DNA of 64,000 nt from Oscillospiraceae bacterium (GTDB lineage Bacteria; Bacillota; Clostridia; UBA1381; UBA9506): contig SVJQ01000008.1 of assembly GCA_015068905.1 (NCBI GenBank), positions 1-64,000 on the forward strand, written 5' to 3'. Within the stretch, counting starts at the first letter, position 1, and every line of letters starts with the position of its first letter. Below are positions 40,774-49,836 of this stretch, one piece after another. The notes beneath the pieces are model-generated. The model worked only from the letters and a program-made list of their open reading frames with translations. It made no database searches and was not told where the DNA came from. The position numbers and the translations under genes are program-made.

Positions 40774-42501
40774 ATGCAACCATTGCAAAAAAAGAAATGG
40801 GTGCTGCGATCGTCGGATTCACCTGAATATAATATAGATACAATTCAATCAATCAGCCAGACCTATGGTATTCCACCATTGGTTTCCAAAATTTTACTAC
40901 AGTATGGTGTGGAATCTTTTTCTACATTTCTTCACCCCGGTCTTGAAAAGCTTTACGACCCTTTTTTGATGAAGGGGATGCATCAGGCGGTGGAAAGAAT
41001 CCGCAGGGCGCTTTCGGGGCAGGAAAAGGTTTTGGTTTTTGGCGATTATGATGTAGATGGCATTACTTCTACCTCAATTTTGGTTAAATTTTTGAAAGAA
41101 ATTGGAATAGAGCAGACTATCTATCAGATTCCGGACAGGTTTCGTGACGGCTATGGGCTGAAATCTACGGTGGTTGATTTTTGTAAAAATGAAAACGTCA
41201 GCCTGCTTATTACCGTTGACTGTGGTATCACATCAGTTAGAGAGGTAGAATACGCAAATAGCTTGGGGCTTGATGTTATTGTAACGGACCATCACGAGTG
41301 TAAAAGTGAAATTCCGCCGGCGGTGGCGGTGTTAAACCCTAAGCAGCCGGACTGTGGTTATCCCTTTAAATGTCTTGCCGGTGTTGGTGTTGCCTTTAAG
41401 CTTTTGCAGGGGCTGACCCGCACATTGAATCTTGATGAAGCACGCTTTTTTGAAAACTATGTAGATATTGTATCGGTTGGCACCATTGCAGATGTTATGC
41501 CGCTGATTGGTGAAAACAGAATTATGGTTAAAAACGGCCTGGAGAGCTTAGCATCTACAAAAAATCCGGGTCTTCGTGCCCTGATGAAGCAGGCGGGGGT
41601 CAACACGGCTCATATTTCTACAAGCTCAGTCGGCTTTGGCTTAGCACCCCGTATCAACGCTGCCGGGCGTATGGATGACCCGAAGCTTGGTGTTGAACTT
41701 TTACTGGCGCAAACGGATGAGGTGGCAGAAGAAAAGGCAAGCCTTTTAGACGGTATTAACCGCGAGCGTCAGGCCATTGAACAGGAAATTTATGAAGAGG
41801 CAATACAGATGCTATCCGGTGAATCAAATCGATTGGCTAAGGATTCGGTTCTGGTACTATCAAAAGACGGCTGGCATAGCGGCATTATCGGCATTGTTGC
41901 TTCGAAAATTACAGACAAATATAATAAACCTTGCATTTTAATCAGCAGTGACGGTGAGGAGAGCAAAGGCTCAGGCCGCAGTATACATGGCTTTAACCTG
42001 TTTGAGGCCCTGTCTCATTGCGGTGACAAGCTGATTCGGTTTGGTGGTCATGAGCTTGCCGCAGGTCTTACTGTGGCAACTGATGAAATTGAGGCATTCA
42101 GAAACAAAATCAATGCTTATGCCGAGAAACACCTTTCTGAGGCGGATTTTGCCCCGACCCTGACAGTAGACACGCAACTGCCTGTTGTTTATGCCAATTT
42201 AAATACGGTGGATAAGCTGTCGGTTATGGAGCCCTTTGGCATGAATAACCCGAATCCGGTTTTCTATTGCGGCGGACTCAAGGTAACCGGTGTGCATACA
42301 ATGAGTGAGGGTAAGCATTTGCGCCTTCAGCTTTCAGACGGTGCTGTTTCAGTTCAGGCTGTGGGCTTTTCTATGGGATACCTTGCAGAGAAGCTATCGG
42401 TTGATGACCGGATAGATATAGTTTTTAATTTAGAGGCCAATGTATATCGTGGCGAGCGCAGAGCACAGATTTTATTAAAAGACATGCGGCTTTCGTCATA
42501 G
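40774..42501 (+). CDS. recJ: Single-stranded-DNA-specific exonuclease RecJ
   Basis: A 575-residue 5'-3' exonuclease for recombination and repair. DHH-family metal motifs are FGDYDVDGITSTS (Asp91, Asp93, Asp95 region) and DHH at 172-174, with the DHHA1 block SGIIGIVASKITDKYNKPCILIS and GRSIHGFNLFEALSHC, then an OB-like C-terminal domain. ATG 40774 follows GGGAG; the TTG at 40750 has no ribosome binding site. relA starts 14 nt behind its stop. Confidence 0.96.
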   Translation: MQPLQKKKWVLRSSDSPEYNIDTIQSISQTYGIPPLVSKILLQYGVESFSTFLHPGLEKLYDPFLMKGMHQAVERIRRALSGQEKVLVFGDYDVDGITSTSILVKFLKEIGIEQTIYQIPDRFRDGYGLKSTVVDFCKNENVSLLITVDCGITSVREVEYANSLGLDVIVTDHHECKSEIPPAVAVLNPKQPDCGYPFKCLAGVGVAFKLLQGLTRTLNLDEARFFENYVDIVSVGTIADVMPLIGENRIMVKNGLESLASTKNPGLRALMKQAGVNTAHISTSSVGFGLAPRINAAGRMDDPKLGVELLLAQTDEVAEEKASLLDGINRERQAIEQEIYEEAIQMLSGESNRLAKDSVLVLSKDGWHSGIIGIVASKITDKYNKPCILISSDGEESKGSGRSIHGFNLFEALSHCGDKLIRFGGHELAAGLTVATDEIEAFRNKINAYAEKHLSEADFAPTLTVDTQLPVVYANLNTVDKLSVMEPFGMNNPNPVFYCGGLKVTGVHTMSEGKHLRLQLSDGAVSVQAVGFSMGYLAEKLSVDDRIDIVFNLEANVYRGERRAQILLKDMRLSS

Positions 42502-42515
42502 TCGGGAGATTGTGT

Positions 42516-44696
42516 ATGGACGACAAATCTTTTGAAGCTCTGGTCGGGAAGGTTCAGAGTTACAATCCAAAAATTGATATTGAAAAGCTGAAAAAGGCCT
42601 ATGAGCTTGCAGATAAAGCCCATGATGGTCAGCTTCGGAACACGGGTGAACCCTACATTATTCACCCTTTGGCTGTTGCACACATTTTGGCGGATTTAGA
42701 ATTGGATTGTGACAGTTTGGTTGGTGCACTTCTTCATGACGTTGTAGAGGATACAGACTGTACAGTTAATGATGTCTCTAAGGAATTTGGTGACAGCGTG
42801 GGCATTATTGTTGACGGTGTTACCAAGCTGAGCAAAATTCAGTATACGAACAAAGAAGACCAGCAGATTGAAAACCTGCGTAAAATGTTCCTTGCTATGG
42901 CAAAGGATATTCGCGTTATTTTGATTAAGCTTGCTGACCGCCTGCACAATATGCGCACCCTGAAGGCAATGTCTGAAGACAAGCAGAGGGAAAAGGCAAG
43001 AGAGACGCTGGAGGTGTACGCAGCCCTTGCGCATCGCCTTGGTATGTCTAAAATCAAGTGGGAGCTTGAGGATTTGTCTCTGCGGTACTTAGACCCCATT
43101 GCCTATCGCGAAATTACAGAGTCTATCAGCCAGAAACGAAAAGAGCGGGAACAGTATATTGAAGATATTATTGAAACCTTCAGGCAAAAGCTTGCTGAAA
43201 TAGGCATTTCTGCACAGCTTATGGGTCGCGCTAAGCATTTTTACAGCATTTTCCGTAAAATGTATGCTCAGAATAAGAGCATTGACGAAATTTATGACTT
43301 GTTTGCTGTTCGTGCCATTGTTGACAGCGTAAAGGATTGTTATGCGGTTTTGGGTATGGTGCATGAGCTTTACTATCCCATTCCCGGTCGCTTTAAGGAC
43401 TATATCGCTATGCCCAAACCCAATATGTATCAGTCTTTGCATACCACGGTTATGGGTCCCAGCGGTATTCCCTTTGAGGTGCAGATTCGTACTAAAGAAA
43501 TGCACAAAATAGCAGAATTCGGTATCGCAGCGCACTGGAAGTATAAAGAGGGTACCAGCGGACAGAGCGATATGGATGAAAAGCTGGAGTGGATTGGTAA
43601 AATTTTAGAAATTCAGAATGAAACTGTGGATTCTGATGACTTTATGCGTACCTTAAAAATTGACCTGTTTGCTGATGAGGTTTTTGTATTTACTCCCAAG
43701 GGCGATGTTATCAATCTGCCTGCAGGTTCAACCCCCATTGACTTTGCCTTTGCCATCCATAGTGCGGTTGGTTGTCGTATGGCAGGGGTAAAGGTGAACG
43801 GTAAAATTGCAACCTTAGACTATAATCTGCAAAATGGTGATATTGTTGAAATTATGACATCTTCTGCTATGCACGGCCCCAGCCGTGACTGGCTGAAGAT
43901 TTGTAAAACCTCTCAGGCAAGAACGAAAATTAACCAATGGTTTAAAAAAGAACGCCGTGAAGATAACATTCTCCGCGGCAAAGATATGATAGAAAAAGAG
44001 TTAAAACGCATTGGCATCAGCCATAGCCAGCTTTTTAAGCCGGAGTGGATTGAAAAGCTGATTTTGAAGAAATACGGCTTCCATACAGAAGATGATATGT
44101 ATGCGGCTGTGGGCTTTGGCGGTTTAACAGTCAATAAAGTGTTATCGCGGTTAAAAGAAGAATACCGCCTGACACACAAGGATGAGGCAGCAGTTTTAAT
44201 GCCCACGGCAAGCAGCAAAAAGAAAAAAAGCTCAGGCTGTGGCATTGTTGTTGAAGGTATTGAAAACTGCCTGGTCAGACTGTCCCGTTGCTGTAACCCC
44301 GTTCCTGGTGATAACATTGTGGGTTACATCACCCGTGGCAGAGGTGTTTCAGTCCACCGCGCAGATTGCCCGAACATAAAGGCAGAGGAAAAGTCATCTG
44401 AAGGTGCTGGGCGCCTGATGAAGGTCTATTGGGAAGAAGCCTGCGCCGGCGGCTCGTCATACCTGACTGAGTTGCAGGTTGCGTCTTATGACAGACAGGG
44501 CTTACTTGCTGAAATTACCGGTATGCTGTATGAAATGAAAATTCCCCTGTCCGCTGTGCATACAAAAATAACCAAAGAACAAATTGCTTATATTTATATC
44601 ACGATTGAGGTTAACTCAAAAGAACAGCTTGAAATTGTGGTGAAAAAGCTGTCACACTTGGGTGGCGTGTTTGAGGTTACCAGAAATAATGCGTAA
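42516..44696 (+). CDS. Bifunctional (p)ppGpp synthetase/hydrolase
   Basis: A 726-residue Rel-type stringent-response enzyme. The N-terminal HD hydrolase shows His50, His74-Asp75 and Glu78-Asp79 (LLHDVVEDT). The synthetase domain contains GRFKDYIAMPKPNMYQSLHTT; its RFKD fits the RxKD form of bifunctional Rel, not the ExDD of RelA. TGS (about 390-450, FTPKGDVINLPAGSTPIDFA) and a C-terminal ACT domain (about 655-726) follow, with the SRCCNPVPGD zinc-finger-like block between. ATG 42516 lies eight bases after GGGAG. It is coupled to recJ upstream and the MBL gene downstream. Confidence 0.96.
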   Translation: MDDKSFEALVGKVQSYNPKIDIEKLKKAYELADKAHDGQLRNTGEPYIIHPLAVAHILADLELDCDSLVGALLHDVVEDTDCTVNDVSKEFGDSVGIIVDGVTKLSKIQYTNKEDQQIENLRKMFLAMAKDIRVILIKLADRLHNMRTLKAMSEDKQREKARETLEVYAALAHRLGMSKIKWELEDLSLRYLDPIAYREITESISQKRKEREQYIEDIIETFRQKLAEIGISAQLMGRAKHFYSIFRKMYAQNKSIDEIYDLFAVRAIVDSVKDCYAVLGMVHELYYPIPGRFKDYIAMPKPNMYQSLHTTVMGPSGIPFEVQIRTKEMHKIAEFGIAAHWKYKEGTSGQSDMDEKLEWIGKILEIQNETVDSDDFMRTLKIDLFADEVFVFTPKGDVINLPAGSTPIDFAFAIHSAVGCRMAGVKVNGKIATLDYNLQNGDIVEIMTSSAMHGPSRDWLKICKTSQARTKINQWFKKERREDNILRGKDMIEKELKRIGISHSQLFKPEWIEKLILKKYGFHTEDDMYAAVGFGGLTVNKVLSRLKEEYRLTHKDEAAVLMPTASSKKKKSSGCGIVVEGIENCLVRLSRCCNPVPGDNIVGYITRGRGVSVHRADCPNIKAEEKSSEGAGRLMKVYWEEACAGGSSYLTELQVASYDRQGLLAEITGMLYEMKIPLSAVHTKITKEQIAYIYITIEVNSKEQLEIVVKKLSHLGGVFEVTRNNA

Positions 44697-44709
44697 AGGG
44701 AGATGCGGT

Positions 44710-45339
44710 ATGGTTTTGGATATGCTTACCGTAGGTAAAATTGAAGAAAACTGCTATCTGGTGGGTGATCCTGACAACCTGGTTGTCATTGACCCCGGTG
44801 ATGAGGGAGAGCGCATTTTAGAGCATATTCGCGAAAAGAACTACAAGGTATCTTGTGTGGTTTTAACCCATTGTCATTATGACCATATTGGTGCTGTGGC
44901 AGATGTTGTGCATGCAACCGGAGCAAAACTCTATCTGGGTGCAGCGGAAAAAGAAAATTATTTCAGCCGCAAGGTCAGCTTTAACGGCTACTTTGCACCG
45001 AAGGTGGAGGTTATTGAGCCTGCTGTGTTATTATCTGACGGGGATACATTCACTGTCGGGAACTGCACCTTTCGGGTCATCACAACGCCGGGGCATACCA
45101 GCGGTTCTATTTGTCTTTTGTGCGGGGAATATCTTTTTTCAGGCGACACTCTGTTTAATCGCGGCATTGGCCGTGCAGATTTCCCCACGGGTAGCCTGCC
45201 GTCACTTGTCAGCAGTATAAAGAATAAGTTATTTACGTTAGATGATGCCGTTTTGGTATATCCTGGTCATGGCCCATCATCTACAATTGGTTACGAAAAG
45301 GAGCATAATGAAGTCTATGAGTGGGAGCGTTATTGCTGA
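44710..45339 (+). CDS. Metallo-beta-lactamase-fold hydrolase (glyoxalase II-like)
   Basis: A 209-residue MBL-fold enzyme with the metal motif THCHYDH (His54, His56, Asp58, His59), the later TPGHTSGS and SGDTLF blocks, and a C-terminal VYPGHGPSSTIGYEK. This resembles hydroxyacylglutathione hydrolase-like proteins that follow rel in many Firmicutes. The true thioester substrate is not known. ATG 44710 follows AAAGGGAG; the longer frame from 44662 overlaps rel and is unlikely. Its last 32 nt overlap the hemZ-like gene. Confidence 0.88.
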   Translation: MVLDMLTVGKIEENCYLVGDPDNLVVIDPGDEGERILEHIREKNYKVSCVVLTHCHYDHIGAVADVVHATGAKLYLGAAEKENYFSRKVSFNGYFAPKVEVIEPAVLLSDGDTFTVGNCTFRVITTPGHTSGSICLLCGEYLFSGDTLFNRGIGRADFPTGSLPSLVSSIKNKLFTLDDAVLVYPGHGPSSTIGYEKEHNEVYEWERYC

Positions 45340-46507
45340 GCCCTGGGGCACCCTTTGCGGCGTGCGCCCGGTAAAAAGGGTAGCGGATATGCTGCGTGAG
45401 GGTCAGTCCCATGAGGTAATCAGAAAAAGCCTTCGCGATGCTTTTGAAATATCAGATGAAAGAATCTCACTTGCTCTGTCTATTGCAGAGCGTGAGCTTG
45501 TGTTGACAAAAGATTTAGGTGAGAAAGATATCGCCCTTTATATAGATATTCCCTTCTGCCCGACGCGGTGTACCTATTGTGCCTTTGCCTCTTTTGATGC
45601 AAAGCAAATGGCGCAGTATGCAGAGCCGTATCTTGCCGCCTTGTATCGGGAACTGGAGCTGGGTGGCAAGCTTGTAAAGGATTTGGGCTTTACGGTTCGT
45701 TCTGTCTATATTGGTGGTGGCACGCCCACAACATTGCTCGCTATTGAGCTTGATAATTTGTTATATAAAATATCTCAAACTTTTGATTTATCTTGCACTA
45801 CAGAATTTTGTGTGGAAGCCGGCAGGCCGGACACCATCACAGAGGAAAAGCTTAAGGTTATGGCACAGCGGGGCGTGACGAGAATCAGTATCAACCCCCA
45901 AACCATTCACGAAAAAACCTTAAAAAGAATTGGCAGAAAGCACACGGCGGAAGCTGTGTTTGAAGCGATTGAGCTTGCTAAAAGGCAGAACTTTTCTGTT
46001 ATCAATATGGATGTGATTGCCGGCCTTCCTGGTGAAACACCGGAGGAGTTTGAAGAGACCCTGCGTGCAGTAGAAGCCGCAAAACCGGAAAACATCACGG
46101 TGCACACTATGAGCATTAAACGTGCTTCTAACTTAAAAGGCGTTTTTGAGCCGACGGAGGAGGCGCATATAGGTGCCGCCAAAATGCTTGACTTTGCTTA
46201 TGAATTTTTAGATGAAACAGGGTATGTGCCCTATTACTTATACCGCCAGAAGCACATGGTGGGGAGCCTGGAGAACACAGGCTTTGCCCTGCCGGGAAAA
46301 GAATGCTTGTATAACATTGGCATGATGCAGGAGCTGATGACGGTGCTGGGCTTTGGCGTTGGCAGTGTGACAAAGCTTGTTCGTCCCGGGCGGATTGAAC
46401 GCATCTTCAACGTCAGGGATTTAACCGACTATTTAAACCGGCAAGAGGAAATGCGAAACCGCAAGCAATATATGTATACATTTTTCAATCAGGAAAATAT
46501 CCAATAA
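45308..46507 (+). CDS. hemZ: Coproporphyrinogen dehydrogenase HemZ-like radical SAM protein
   Basis: A 399-residue radical SAM protein. Cys84, Cys88 and Cys91 (PFCPTRCTYC) bind the cluster, followed by SVYIGGGTPTTL and the GEFCVEAGRPDTI-like region (here TEFCVEAGRPDTIT), typical of HemZ/HemN. HemZ is the clostridial/Bacillus relative of oxygen-independent coproporphyrinogen oxidase. Family members are ~470-500 residues; this one begins at the GVRPVKR block and lacks the N-terminal domain. ATG 45308 lies four bases after AAGGAG, with ATG 45317 as an alternative, and overlaps the MBL gene by 32 nt. The substrate might not be coproporphyrinogen. Confidence 0.8.
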   Translation: MKSMSGSVIAEPWGTLCGVRPVKRVADMLREGQSHEVIRKSLRDAFEISDERISLALSIAERELVLTKDLGEKDIALYIDIPFCPTRCTYCAFASFDAKQMAQYAEPYLAALYRELELGGKLVKDLGFTVRSVYIGGGTPTTLLAIELDNLLYKISQTFDLSCTTEFCVEAGRPDTITEEKLKVMAQRGVTRISINPQTIHEKTLKRIGRKHTAEAVFEAIELAKRQNFSVINMDVIAGLPGETPEEFEETLRAVEAAKPENITVHTMSIKRASNLKGVFEPTEEAHIGAAKMLDFAYEFLDETGYVPYYLYRQKHMVGSLENTGFALPGKECLYNIGMMQELMTVLGFGVGSVTKLVRPGRIERIFNVRDLTDYLNRQEEMRNRKQYMYTFFNQENIQ

Positions 46508-46546
46508 AAAATAATGCCGCACAAGCGGCGGAAGGATGAAAGCAAT

Positions 46547-46999
46547 ATGAAGTGCCCTTATTGTGATGTAGCAGACAGCAAGGTTATTGACTCAAGACCG
46601 ACTGATGAGCATGAAGCCATCAGACGCCGCAGAGAGTGCCTGAACTGTAAAAAACGGTTCACCACCTATGAAAAAGTGGAGAGCATTCCTCTGATGGTTA
46701 TCAAAAAGGACGGCTCCCGTCAGATGTTTGACAGCCAGAAGCTGTTAAACGGTATTATGCGTGCCTGCGAAAAGCGCCCTGTCAGTGTGGATGATATGGA
46801 GCGTGTTGTGGACGAAATTGAAACGGCCGCACAAAACCTGATGGAGCATGAAATTAAAAGTGTACAGCTTGGCGAAATGGTTATGGATAAACTCAAAAGC
46901 TTAGACGAGGTTGCTTATGTTCGCTTTGCCTCTGTTTACCGTGAGTTCAGAGATTTGAACACCTTTGTTGAAGAGGTTAACAAGCTGTTAAAGAGGTAG
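46547..46999 (+). CDS. nrdR: Transcriptional repressor NrdR
   Basis: A 150-residue repressor of ribonucleotide reductase genes. The N-terminal zinc ribbon has Cys3/Cys6 and Cys31/Cys34 (CPYC, CLNC) and the following ATP-cone domain senses ATP/dATP. GGAAGGAT is ~10 nt before ATG 46547; an in-frame ATG at 46514 is not supported. No nrd gene lies in the window. Confidence 0.95.
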   Translation: MKCPYCDVADSKVIDSRPTDEHEAIRRRRECLNCKKRFTTYEKVESIPLMVIKKDGSRQMFDSQKLLNGIMRACEKRPVSVDDMERVVDEIETAAQNLMEHEIKSVQLGEMVMDKLKSLDEVAYVRFASVYREFRDLNTFVEEVNKLLKR

Positions 47000-47003
47000 G
47001 GCT

Positions 47004-47669
47004 ATGGGATATACAAATCAGGACTGGGACGAAATATTAGCTTCAGAATTTGAAAAACCCTATTTTGAGGAGCTGTGGAACCAGGTCGAGGCAGAGTATG
47101 CCCAACATACGGTTTACCCTGCAAAAGAAGACATTTTTAATGCCCTGCGCTACACCCCGTATCGTGATGTACGCGTGCTGCTTTTGGGGCAGGACCCTTA
47201 CCACGGACCGGGACAGGCACACGGCATGGCGTTTTCTGTTAAGCCGGGTGTTGCCTTTCCGCCGTCCCTGCAGAATATGTTTAAAGAGCTGGGTCAGGAT
47301 ATCGGCATGCCATACCCAAAAACGGGGTGCTTAATTCCATGGGCAGAGCAGGGTGTTCTGCTACTGAACACAGTTTTGACCGTCAGAGAGGGCGAGCCAA
47401 ACTCTCATAAAAAGCTGGGTTGGACGACCTTTACAGACGCTATTATATCGAAGTTAAACCAAAGAGAAGACCCGGTTATTTTTCTTTTGTGGGGTGCTAA
47501 TGCCAAGGAAAAGCTACCGCTGATTACAGGCAACCAGCACTATGTTTTATCTACGGTGCATCCCAGCCCCCTCTCTGCCAGCCGGGGATTTTTCGGCTGC
47601 AAGCATTTCAGTAAAACCAATACGATCTTAAAGCGGCTGGGCAAAGAGCCGATTCGTTGGGAACTTTAG
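47004..47669 (+). CDS. ung: Uracil-DNA glycosylase (family 1)
   Basis: A 221-residue repair enzyme that removes uracil from DNA. The water-activating loop [10 protein letters not shown] (62-71, Asp64) and the leucine loop [17 protein letters not shown] are intact. AGAGGTAGGG overlaps the nrdR end; the start is 4 nt after that gene. Confidence 0.97.
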   Translation: MGYTNQDWDEILASEFEKPYFEELWNQVEAEYAQHTVYPAKEDIFNALRYTPYRDVRVLLLGQDPYHGPGQAHGMAFSVKPGVAFPPSLQNMFKELGQDIGMPYPKTGCLIPWAEQGVLLLNTVLTVREGEPNSHKKLGWTTFTDAIISKLNQREDPVIFLLWGANAKEKLPLITGNQHYVLSTVHPSPLSASRGFFGCKHFSKTNTILKRLGKEPIRWEL

Positions 47670-47694
47670 ATAAGACCAGAAAGGTATTTTACAT

Positions 47695-48525
47695 ATGGAT
47701 TACATCATTTTTGATCTGGAGTGGTCCAGAAACATCAGGCGGGTTATCCCCAAATGCCCTGATGAGATTATTCAAATCGGCGCCGTAAAGTACGATAAAA
47801 ATTTAAAATACAAGGGTAGCTTTAATCGCTTTATCAAGCCGGGGGTTTATGACAAAATTGACAGCAGGGTAGCAGAAATTACCGGCATCACCCGTGACCA
47901 TCTTCTGCGCTTTGGCGTGCCCTTTCCGGAAGCCTTTCGCGAGTTTAAGTCCTTTATCGGTCACGACAGTGTGCTGATGTCCTGGGGGCCTCAGGATATT
48001 CAGATTTTAAGAGTGAATGCTCAATATTACGATAAAAGCACAAAGCTTAACTTTATGCATCGGTTTGCTGACCTGCAGAAGTTTGCAGCGAACAGACTGC
48101 AGGAGGGTGAAAAGCAACAGATAGGGCTGAAAACAGCGGCTGATTTGTGCCAGATAGCCTATGAAGAGGAGACTTTGCACGATGCCCATGTAGACGCCGA
48201 AATTTCAGGCAAAGTGTTTGCAGAGGTGTTTGATAAAAAACTGTTTCCTCCCTACATTCACAATGCTGCTGAGCCAAAGCCGAAGCCTGTGAAAAAAGAT
48301 TCGGAGAAAAAACTTCAGTTTTATTGCCCTGATTGCGGTGGCGACCTGAAAAACAAAAGCGGATGGTTTTGTGATGCAAGAAGTGGCTTTGCCCTTATGC
48401 GCTGCACAAAATGCAAGAAGAATGTTTTTGCATCTGTTGAGGTATATGCGGACAAAGAGGGCAAACGTCGTCGCAAAAAACGTTTGCGTGTTGTGGAAAA
48501 GAAAAAGGATATAAACAGTCTATAA
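47695..48525 (+). CDS. DEDDh 3'-5' exonuclease with C-terminal zinc ribbon
   Basis: A 276-residue protein. The exonuclease domain (about 1-180) resembles KapD/DnaQ-type DEDDh enzymes: Asp7 and Glu9 (FDLEW), Asp in SWGPQDIQIL, and the HDAHVDAE motif III. A linker follows (PKPKPVKKDSEKK), then four Cys in CPDCGGDLKNK and MRCTKCKKN that fit a zinc ribbon, and a very basic tail. The zinc ribbon is not part of ordinary KapD. It could bind nucleic acid or a partner. A similar substrate (DNA or RNA) cannot be set from sequence. Confidence 0.8.
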   Translation: MDYIIFDLEWSRNIRRVIPKCPDEIIQIGAVKYDKNLKYKGSFNRFIKPGVYDKIDSRVAEITGITRDHLLRFGVPFPEAFREFKSFIGHDSVLMSWGPQDIQILRVNAQYYDKSTKLNFMHRFADLQKFAANRLQEGEKQQIGLKTAADLCQIAYEEETLHDAHVDAEISGKVFAEVFDKKLFPPYIHNAAEPKPKPVKKDSEKKLQFYCPDCGGDLKNKSGWFCDARSGFALMRCTKCKKNVFASVEVYADKEGKRRRKKRLRVVEKKKDINSL

Positions 48526-48541
48526 ATGAGGTGGAACTACT

Positions 48542-49804
48542 ATGCAAAACAATTTTGAAAAACTGAACGATCAGGATAAAAATTTGCGTCTTATGGCGCT
48601 TAAAGAGCTTTATGAAGCAGGCGAGCTTGTGCCTTGTGCAGATAAGGACGAGGTGAATAATCACATTCACACAACCTATTCCTTCTCACCCTATTCACCC
48701 ACAATGGCGGTGGCAAAGGCTTATGTTGCCGGTCTTTCAACGGCGGGTATTATGGACCACGATTCCATCAGCGGCGCCAGAGAATTTTTAGAAGCCGGAA
48801 AGATTGTGGGTCTTAAAACAACCATTGGTGCTGAATGCCGCGCCAGTATGGAAGATACGCCGATTGCTGACCGCCGTATTAACAATCCTGACCAGAACGG
48901 CGTTGTGTATATGACCCTCCACGGCGTTCCTCATACACAGATTGATAAGCTGGAAGCTTTCTTTAAGCCCTATGTGGAAGCCAGAAACCGCCGTAACAGA
49001 AAGATGGTTGAAAACTGCAACAAGTTGTTGTCATCCTATGGCATTACTTTAGATTTTGATGCAGATGTATTGCCTCTTTCACAGAATGCTGTTGGTGGTT
49101 CTGTAACAGAACGTCATCTTTTATATGCCTTAGCCCTTAAAATTATTGCCGTGTTCGGTAAGGGCGCAGGTTGTATTGGCTTTTTAAAGAATACTATGGG
49201 TCTTTCTATTTCTCCGAAAATCGAAGAGTTTTTGCTGGATGAAAACAACCCTCATTACGCCTATGACCTTCTGGGTGTGTTAAAAAGCGATATGATTGGT
49301 AAAATCTATATTGATGCTACAGACGAATGTCCGAAAATCCGTGATATTCTGGCATTTGCAAAGGAAATTGGTGCCATCCCCGCCTATGCATACTTAGGCG
49401 ATGTAGGGCAGAGCGTAACCGGTGATAAGAAGGCACAGAAGTTTGAAGATGACTATCTTGAGCTTTTGTTTGAAACCATCAGTGAGCTGGGTTTTGAAGC
49501 CGTTACTTATATGCCTTCACGCAATACAGTAGAGCAGCTTGACAGAGTGATGGCACTTTGTGATAAGTATAATTTGTTCCAGATCAGCGGTGAGGATATT
49601 AACAGTCCGAGACAAAGCTTTTACTGTGAAAAACTGCAAGATCCTAAATTCCATCATCTGATTGATGCAACCTTTGCCTTAATCGGTCACGAAACCAAAG
49701 CAACTGAGGATTTATCCCTTGGTATGTTCTCAAAGGAAACAAAAGAAAAGTATCCTGATATTAAAGAAAGAGTGAAGGTATATCAGGCATACGGTCTTGA
49801 ATAA
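48542..49804 (+). CDS. PHP-domain phosphoesterase-like protein
   Basis: A 420-residue protein with the PHP metal motifs NHIHTTYSFSPYSP (two His) and IMDHDSISGAREF at the start, TIGAECRA next, and further His/Asp later. PHP proteins hydrolyse phosphoesters (nucleic-acid ends, nucleotides, or histidinol phosphate). No substrate is evident. GAGGTGG precedes ATG 48542. It begins 17 nt after the exonuclease gene; the two may be one unit. Confidence 0.78.
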   Translation: MQNNFEKLNDQDKNLRLMALKELYEAGELVPCADKDEVNNHIHTTYSFSPYSPTMAVAKAYVAGLSTAGIMDHDSISGAREFLEAGKIVGLKTTIGAECRASMEDTPIADRRINNPDQNGVVYMTLHGVPHTQIDKLEAFFKPYVEARNRRNRKMVENCNKLLSSYGITLDFDADVLPLSQNAVGGSVTERHLLYALALKIIAVFGKGAGCIGFLKNTMGLSISPKIEEFLLDENNPHYAYDLLGVLKSDMIGKIYIDATDECPKIRDILAFAKEIGAIPAYAYLGDVGQSVTGDKKAQKFEDDYLELLFETISELGFEAVTYMPSRNTVEQLDRVMALCDKYNLFQISGEDINSPRQSFYCEKLQDPKFHHLIDATFALIGHETKATEDLSLGMFSKETKEKYPDIKERVKVYQAYGLE

Positions 49805-49836
49805 GCTTTATCAAAGGTTAACAACGGGGTGGTTTT

